From Chloroflexota bacterium (GTDB lineage: Bacteria > Chloroflexota > Anaerolineae > Anaerolineales > Villigracilaceae), in the NCBI GenBank assembly GCA_026389975.1, contig JAPLGV010000193.1:1-10431 (forward strand): a DNA stretch of 10,431 nt. Reading direction: 5' to 3'. The stretch's first letter is position 1, and every line of letters begins with the position of its first letter. Below are positions 7,029 through 10,431 of the stretch, piece after piece. Below the pieces are notes generated by a model that made no database searches, was not told where the DNA came from, and was given only the letters and a program-made list of their open reading frames with translations. The position numbers and the translations under genes were made by a program.

Positions 7029-8234
7029 TTATTCACCCAGATAGTCGTGCAGTTTGCGGTGGATGGACGGGTGACGCAGACGGTTCAAGGCTTGGGCTTC
7101 GATCTGGCGGACGCGCTCACGCGTCACGCCCATCTTGCGCCCAACTTCCTCCAGCGTGTAGGCCTGCCCATCGAGCAAGCCATAGCGCAGTTGCAGGATG
7201 CGCACTTCTCGGGGCGGCAATCCGTTTAAGACTTCGCGCAAATTCTCGCGCAGCAGATTATATGTCGCGGCTTCATCGGGCGGAGTAATTTCGTCATCTT
7301 CAATGAAGTCACCGAGCACCGAGTCTTCTTCATCACCGGTTGGCAATTCCAACGATAGCGGCCGGCGCGCAACCCGGATTATGTTCTCGACTTTTTGGGG
7401 TGGCACTTCCAGCGCTTCGGCCATCTCCTCGACGGTTGGTTCGCGGCCCAGGCGCTGAGTCAACTGGTGCTGGATGCGGAAGAGCTTGTTGATATGATCA
7501 CCCATGTGAACCGGGACACGGATGGTACGTCCCTGGTCAGCAATGGCGCGTGTCACGGCCTGGCGGATCCACCAAGTGGCATAGGTGCTGAATTTGTGAC
7601 CACGGCGGTAGTCGAACTTCTTGGTGGCACGCATGAGGCCAATATTGCCTTCCTGGATCAGGTCAAGGAAGGGTACGCCGCGCCCCATATATTTTTTGGC
7701 GACACTGATCACCAGGCGAGAGTTGGCTGTAATAAGGTGCTCGCGGGCAGACCAACCGTCTTCGATGAATTTACGCAATTCGATCCGGCGGCGGGGGACG
7801 AGTTTGCCGCGCGCCAGTTCTTCACGAGCCGTCCATCCGTGCTCGATGCGCTTGGCGAGTTCGACTTCTTCTGTCGCTGTCAGCAGTGGGACTTGGCTGA
7901 TTTCTTTGAGATATAGCCCGATGGTGTCGGTGGCATCAATGTTGGCGAGAAGATCGTCCGGCGAAAGTTCTGGCTCAGGCCCGGCACCGGTTTCTTCCAC
8001 AGCAACTAATTCATTCTCAGGAGGTTCACCGGCAGGGGTGTCTTCAACGAAAGCAACTCCTGCGCTCAAGAGCCCCGAAAAAGCCTCCTCCAATTGCTCG
8101 ATATCCTTTTCGGCTTCAGGAAAGAAGTGCAGGATGTCGTCAATGGTGACGTATTTCTTCTGCCGCCCCAACTCGATCAGCCGGGCGATGGGTGAATATT
8201 CTTCGTCCACCTCAAGTAATAAACGGTTCTCCAT
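7029..8234 (-). CDS. rpoD: RNA polymerase sigma-70 factor, RpoD/SigA type
   Basis: A 401-residue group 1/2 sigma factor that directs RNA polymerase to -10/-35 promoters. A short region-1.1-like N-terminus (about 10-63) and an acidic linker (64-100) lead to region 1.2 (DTIGLYLKEISQVPLLT, 103-119). Region 2 (164-235) contains the core-binding DLIQEGNIGLMRATKKFD and the melting segment YATWWIRQAVTRA. Region 3 is at 240-320. Region 4 has LPPREVRILQLRYGL (339-353) and the -35 helix VTRERVRQIEAQALNRLRHP (370-389). Between 1.2 and 2 there is a helical linker with two related GW[ST]ARE units (133 and 160), which I associate with Chloroflexota. The start has CAGGAAAC upstream. It could be the housekeeping factor or a close paralogue. 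Confidence 0.93.
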   Translation of the reverse strand: MENRLLLEVDEEYSPIARLIELGRQKKYVTIDDILHFFPEAEKDIEQLEEAFSGLLSAGVAFVEDTPAGEPPENELVAVEETGAGPEPELSPDDLLANIDATDTIGLYLKEISQVPLLTATEEVELAKRIEHGWTAREELARGKLVPRRRIELRKFIEDGWSAREHLITANSRLVISVAKKYMGRGVPFLDLIQEGNIGLMRATKKFDYRRGHKFSTYATWWIRQAVTRAIADQGRTIRVPVHMGDHINKLFRIQHQLTQRLGREPTVEEMAEALEVPPQKVENIIRVARRPLSLELPTGDEEDSVLGDFIEDDEITPPDEAATYNLLRENLREVLNGLPPREVRILQLRYGLLDGQAYTLEEVGRKMGVTRERVRQIEAQALNRLRHPSIHRKLHDYLGE

Positions 8235-8291
8235 TTTGTTTCCTGACCAAATTAATGTTCATAATTTCACAGGGATTCCCAAAAAACACCC

Positions 8292-8319
8292 TTGACGGAT
8301 AGCAATCTTATCATATAAT
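8292..8319 (+). promoter_or_regulatory. sigma-70 promoter of the arsR-family gene
   Basis: TTGACG (8292-8297) and a perfect TATAAT (8314-8319) are separated by 16 nt, placing transcription start near 8326 and giving a leader of about 70 nt. A second TATAAT at 8325-8330 has no good -35. On the minus strand, TTGAAT (8331-8336) and TATGAT (8310-8315), 15 nt apart, may drive the divergent sigma gene, so the two promoters would overlap. Confidence 0.65.
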
Positions 8320-8339
8320 TTGATTATAATATTCAAATT
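8317..8339. promoter_or_regulatory. candidate ArsR-family operator
   Basis: Perfect 7-bp arms AATTTGA (8317-8323) and TCAAATT (8333-8339) flank a 9-nt AT spacer, overlapping the -10 and the expected start site. A related direct copy pair, ATATTCAAAT (8329-8338) and ATATTCATAT (8347-8356), is offset by 18 nt. Size, AT-richness and position fit autorepression by an ArsR/SmtB protein. Because the sigma promoter candidate overlaps, binding could affect both genes. Confidence 0.45.
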
Positions 8340-8371
8340 AAATAAGATATTCATATTTCAAGTAAAATGGT

Positions 8372-8388
8372 ATTCCTTACCAAGGAAT
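8372..8388 (+). promoter_or_regulatory. hairpin covering the arsR ribosome binding site
   Basis: ATTCCTT-ACC-AAGGAAT is a perfect 7-bp inverted repeat in the 5' leader. Its right arm holds the only Shine-Dalgarno candidate (AAGGA, 8382-8386), 9 nt before the ATG at 8396. In mRNA the site would be paired, so translation of this gene may be weak or conditional. Confidence 0.5.
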
Positions 8389-8395
8389 TCACAGC

Positions 8396-8779
8396 ATGCA
8401 AGATTTGCTCCGCAATTTCAACGCTGAATTCTTCAAGGCTTTATCTCACCCTGCAAGGATCAAAATCTTAGAACTGCTCCGGGCAGGTGAGTTGAGCGTT
8501 ACTGATTTGCAGGACCGCTTGGGTATTGAATCTTCCAGTGTATCCCAGCAACTGTCCGTCTTGCGTCATAAGAATATTGTTGAGAGCCGCAAAGCTGGGA
8601 CGACCGTTTATTATCGGGTTCGCGATCCAGAGATCTTTGAATTGCTTGATGTTGCCCGCCGGATCTTCAACAACCAACTACTGGATACTCGCTTGACTCT
8701 TGAACAACTGGAAGATGAAAATGCTGGAAATACCCAAGTCATTGATGCAAAGCGTGCTTCGCCAATCAGCGTGTCATAG
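8396..8779 (+). CDS. ArsR/SmtB-family winged-helix regulator without metal-site cysteines
   Basis: A 127-residue regulator with the ArsR fold: FFKALSHPARIKILELL (12-28), the HTH with recognition helix ESSSVSQQLSVLRHKNIV (45-62), and the beta-wing SRKAGTTVYYRV (64-75). The arsenic-sensor motif ELCVC is replaced by ELSVTD (32-37), the protein has no Cys at all, and no metal-ligand pattern is visible in the last helices. Metal sensing through the known sites is therefore unlikely. The C-terminal 25 residues are polar and probably disordered. A similar sequence style (NAEFFKALxHP, DPEIFELLDVARRIF) is, from memory, seen in regulators next to sulfate permease-like genes, but no such gene is here. 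It is transcribed alone, divergent from the sigma factor. Confidence 0.88.
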   Translation: MQDLLRNFNAEFFKALSHPARIKILELLRAGELSVTDLQDRLGIESSSVSQQLSVLRHKNIVESRKAGTTVYYRVRDPEIFELLDVARRIFNNQLLDTRLTLEQLEDENAGNTQVIDAKRASPISVS

Positions 8780-8802
8780 ATAGCGCCTAAGCTTTCCAGC
8801 GC

Positions 8803-8822
8803 GGGGAACCCAGTTCCTTTTT
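8803..8822 (+). terminator. rho-independent terminator of the arsR-family gene
   Basis: A short stem GGGGAAC-CCA-GTTCCTT (five Watson-Crick pairs plus two G-U) runs straight into a T-run (TTTTT), starting 23 nt after the stop codon. It is on the right strand and at the right place to end this single-gene transcript. Confidence 0.6.
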
Positions 8823-8842
8823 ACTCGATAAACCCTATTTTA

Positions 8843-9060
8843 TTCACCTAATAATGACTCCACTGCAAAAACCTTTTTTACCGCGAAGACCGCACATCGT
8901 CCCGATGTCCTTCGGGAAAGAACGCGAAGAAATTCTTAAGGATATTAAGAATTCAAGCGGAGAATCTTCAAGAAAACCTTCGCGATATTAATTTTTTCTT
9001 CGCGACCTTCGCCTCTTCGCGGTAGAGATTCCTTTTTGCAGTAGACTCAATAATGGTGAA
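8843..9060. repeat. 218-bp inverted-repeat (MITE-like) element
   Basis: Imperfect 47-nt arms (8843-8889 and 9014-9060) start with TTCACC and share ACTGCAAAAA and TACCGCGAAGA. The inside is full of CGCGAAG in both orientations (about 8882, 8923, 8979, 8999, 9016) and holds a perfect 9-bp inverted repeat AATTCTTAA-GGATA-TTAAGAATT (8931-8953). A CATCG-TCC-CGATG hairpin (8894-8906) looks like a small insertion in the left half. There is no coding capacity. The layout fits a non-autonomous palindromic repeat family; terminal duplications are not obvious. Confidence 0.6.
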
Positions 9061-9097
9061 GGTATTGTGTTATACGACATCATTTTTACTGTCTAAT

Positions 9098-9331
9098 GGC
9101 CCCGTTTGAGCTGGTTTTGCGACCAATTCCGTATCAACCCTTCGTACAAGAAGGGTTGAACTAATATATTTTATGGCTACCCACGTTACTCTTTACCCGC
9201 TATATGCTCAATCCAGCAGTTGGGCGTGAAGCCTCACCCAAGTCTGAGTTCGGGGAACGTTGAGTGGACAGGCTCCCCGCCTACTCATTATTTAGAAAGT
9301 AAACCGGCCTGACAGATTATTGTCAGGCCGG
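9098..9331 (+). ncRNA. structured RNA resembling HEARO / IscB omega RNA, stand-alone
   Basis: By-eye folding of the plus strand gives a closing stem TTGAGC/GCTCAA (9106-9111 with 9206-9211) around three hairpins: TGGT/ACCA (9112-9125), a perfect 10-bp stem (9134-9143 with 9150-9159, loop GTACAA), and TATGGC/GCTATA (9172-9204). Next come a TTGGG/CCCAA hairpin (9220-9241), an H-type pseudoknot (9251-9287) and a perfect 11-bp hairpin (9304-9331). A G-U pair in the 9172-9204 stem favours the plus strand. The order of elements and short blocks such as GAAGCCTCACC, AAGTCTG and GGGGAACGTTGAG resemble, from memory, the HEARO family, the guide RNA of IscB nucleases known to be abundant in Ktedonobacter (Chloroflexota). 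In IscB systems the guide lies just 5' of the scaffold. No iscB gene is in the window. The structure is well supported; the family name is a recollection. Confidence 0.5.
9304..9331 (-). terminator. strong hairpin, possible terminator of the asparagine-synthase-like gene
   Basis: CCGGCCTGACA-GATTAT-TGTCAGGCCGG is a perfect 11-bp stem. On the minus strand it is followed by TTTACTTTCT, a fair U-rich tail, and it lies about 160 nt after the stop of the minus-strand gene at 9490. It is also the last hairpin of the candidate plus-strand RNA, so it may do both jobs. Confidence 0.45.
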
Positions 9332-9489
9332 GGTTCTTGATGCGTTTTATAACGGTGCGCATCCGCGGTGCGGGCGGCCGCGGCGGTGCGGACAAGGCTA
9401 GTATCATTTTCGCCCTATTTCTGGCAAAACGCGCCCGATTCGCGAACAGCGTCGCAGAGCGCTCTCGAAGGGGAAACCGCTCAAGAACT

Positions 9490-10431
9490 TCATGCCGGTA
9501 GCGCACCTTTCGTTCTGCCCATCCAGGATAGATCCTTGCATGCGCCAAAGTGTTCTCGAAAGATGCGGTAGTACATCAATTCCTCTTTGCTGTTCAGGGT
9601 CCAGCCATTGGGCAGTTGTTTTTCGCGTTCGAAATCAGCCGTGGAAATGCGTATTTCCGCATTCTGGGCCAGGAGTTCGCCCACCCCCGCGCCATCCCAG
9701 AACTTGGCTTTTGGCCGGTTCAGGATTCTATCGGGTAGTTTCCCGGCCCCCGCCTGGCGCAGGATCCATTTTTCTACTCCATCCATGATCTTGAACCTGG
9801 CGGGAATTCGCAGGGCGTAGTCCAGCACATCCGGATCCAGGAAGCTGACATGGACGATCAGGCCATGCGCTGAGGCGCAGCGGTCCACACGCTGGAGCGC
9901 CGTGTTGTGAAGTCGGTTGGTGATCTCGATCAGTTCTGTAAACAATAAACCCGGAGGGATTGATTTGAGATATTCATAACCGGCAAATAGCTCGTCTGCG
10001 CCCTCTCCCGAGAACACTGCCGGCACATATTGAGAGGCCAACTTTGCTACAAGATAGTTTATGAGCGAACGCACCAGCAAGGCGTCAAATGACTCCAGGT
10101 GATAGATGACATCTGGCAGAATAGCCAGACAATCTTTCAGGCGCACGATGGCCTCATGGTGTTCGGATTGGAGCTGCCTGGCGACCAGGCGGGCATGTTT
10201 CAGGTCGGGTGCGCCGGGAAACCCTCCTGAAAAGGTGTGCAGGCGCTGTACATGCGGCTTGGCCAGAGCGGCCAGCAGGCTGGAATCCAGCCCGCCGGAC
10301 AGCCAAACCCCGGCTTCCCCCCCGCCGGTGTGTTTTTGAACCGCAGTCTCCAGCCGGCGGCATAATTCCTGTGCCATCTCCTCGGACGAGATCTGCAGGC
10401 TGGGTTTGAAGGTAATCCATTCGTAGGGATG
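9490..10431 (-). CDS. asparagine synthase-family amidotransferase, C-terminal part (5' end outside window)
   Basis: The reading frame is open to the window edge, giving 313 residues beginning HPYEWITFKP, so the internal Met at 10377 is not the true start. What is seen is the ATP-pyrophosphatase synthetase domain: PP-loop SGGLDSS (residues 45-51 of the fragment), SGEGADELFAGY (141-152), RPKAKFW (239-245), and the C-terminal NSKEELMYYRIFREHFG. This domain adenylates the Asp side chain; ammonia comes from an N-terminal glutaminase domain that, if present, lies beyond the window. Related enzymes make other amides or work in peptide and polysaccharide pathways, so the substrate is not certain. The C-terminus ends in a short MGRTKGALPA tail. 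Between its stop and the hairpin at 9331 lies a GC-rich stretch without a recognisable feature. Confidence 0.85.
   Translation of the reverse strand, partial: HPYEWITFKPSLQISSEEMAQELCRRLETAVQKHTGGGEAGVWLSGGLDSSLLAALAKPHVQRLHTFSGGFPGAPDLKHARLVARQLQSEHHEAIVRLKDCLAILPDVIYHLESFDALLVRSLINYLVAKLASQYVPAVFSGEGADELFAGYEYLKSIPPGLLFTELIEITNRLHNTALQRVDRCASAHGLIVHVSFLDPDVLDYALRIPARFKIMDGVEKWILRQAGAGKLPDRILNRPKAKFWDGAGVGELLAQNAEIRISTADFEREKQLPNGWTLNSKEELMYYRIFREHFGACKDLSWMGRTKGALPA

Noticed and set aside
8843..9060. CRISPR array, suggested by repeated CGCGAAG motifs
   Set aside because: The repeats are short, in both orientations and unevenly spaced, with no constant spacer length and no cas genes nearby.
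9220..9340. Right end of an IS200/IS605 element with TnpB-type RNA
   Set aside because: The terminal hairpin followed by TTGAT resembles such ends, but there is no trace of tnpA or tnpB upstream; the multibranch domain and pseudoknot fit HEARO better. It remains the main alternative.
9288..9548. Minus-strand open frame of 86 codons overlapping the end of the asparagine-synthase-like gene
   Set aside because: Arg- and Pro-rich product of GC-rich DNA, overlaps a well-supported gene in another frame, and reads through the strong hairpin at 9304-9331.

Overview
The window looks like a piece of a Chloroflexota (probably Anaerolineae) chromosome. The best clue is the primary-type sigma factor: it has a compact N-terminus and, between regions 1.2 and 2, a helical linker rich in Arg, Glu and Trp that I recall from sigma factors of that phylum. 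This taxonomic call is from memory of the family, not from a search. Coding density is moderate and intergenic gaps are rich in inverted repeats.

Layout from left to right. Positions 1-352 hold no convincing gene: a bidirectional terminator, one copy of a dispersed palindromic repeat, and the likely terminator of the catalase gene. Positions 353-2466 are an oxidative-stress module on the minus strand: a small-subunit heme catalase (katA) downstream of a PerR-type Fur-family regulator. Fur/PerR-like boxes lie in front of both genes, which suggests an autoregulated peroxide response. Positions 2625-6663 are a tight minus-strand operon: a MarR-family repressor, then two ABC exporter half-transporters separated by 3-4 nt gaps. 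Their motifs fit a heterodimeric exporter with one degenerate and one intact ATP site. Positions 6664-7028 carry the marR promoter, a probable terminator of the sigma gene and the second copy of the dispersed repeat.

Positions 7029-8234 (minus) encode the RpoD/SigA-type sigma factor. It is divergent from a plus-strand ArsR-family regulator at 8396-8779. The 161-bp gap between them holds a near-consensus promoter, an AT-rich operator-like inverted repeat, and a hairpin that would hide the arsR ribosome binding site.

The most interesting part is 8780-9489, which has no protein gene. After the arsR terminator comes a 218-bp inverted-repeat (MITE-like) element with many CGCGAAG motifs. Directly after it is a roughly 235-nt plus-strand stretch that folds into a closed multibranch domain, a further hairpin, an H-type pseudoknot and a strong terminal hairpin. 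This layout, and short sequence blocks I recall, resemble the HEARO RNA, i.e. the IscB-associated omega RNA. No iscB gene is present, so it would be a stand-alone copy. The window ends in a minus-strand asparagine-synthase-family gene whose 5' part lies outside the window.
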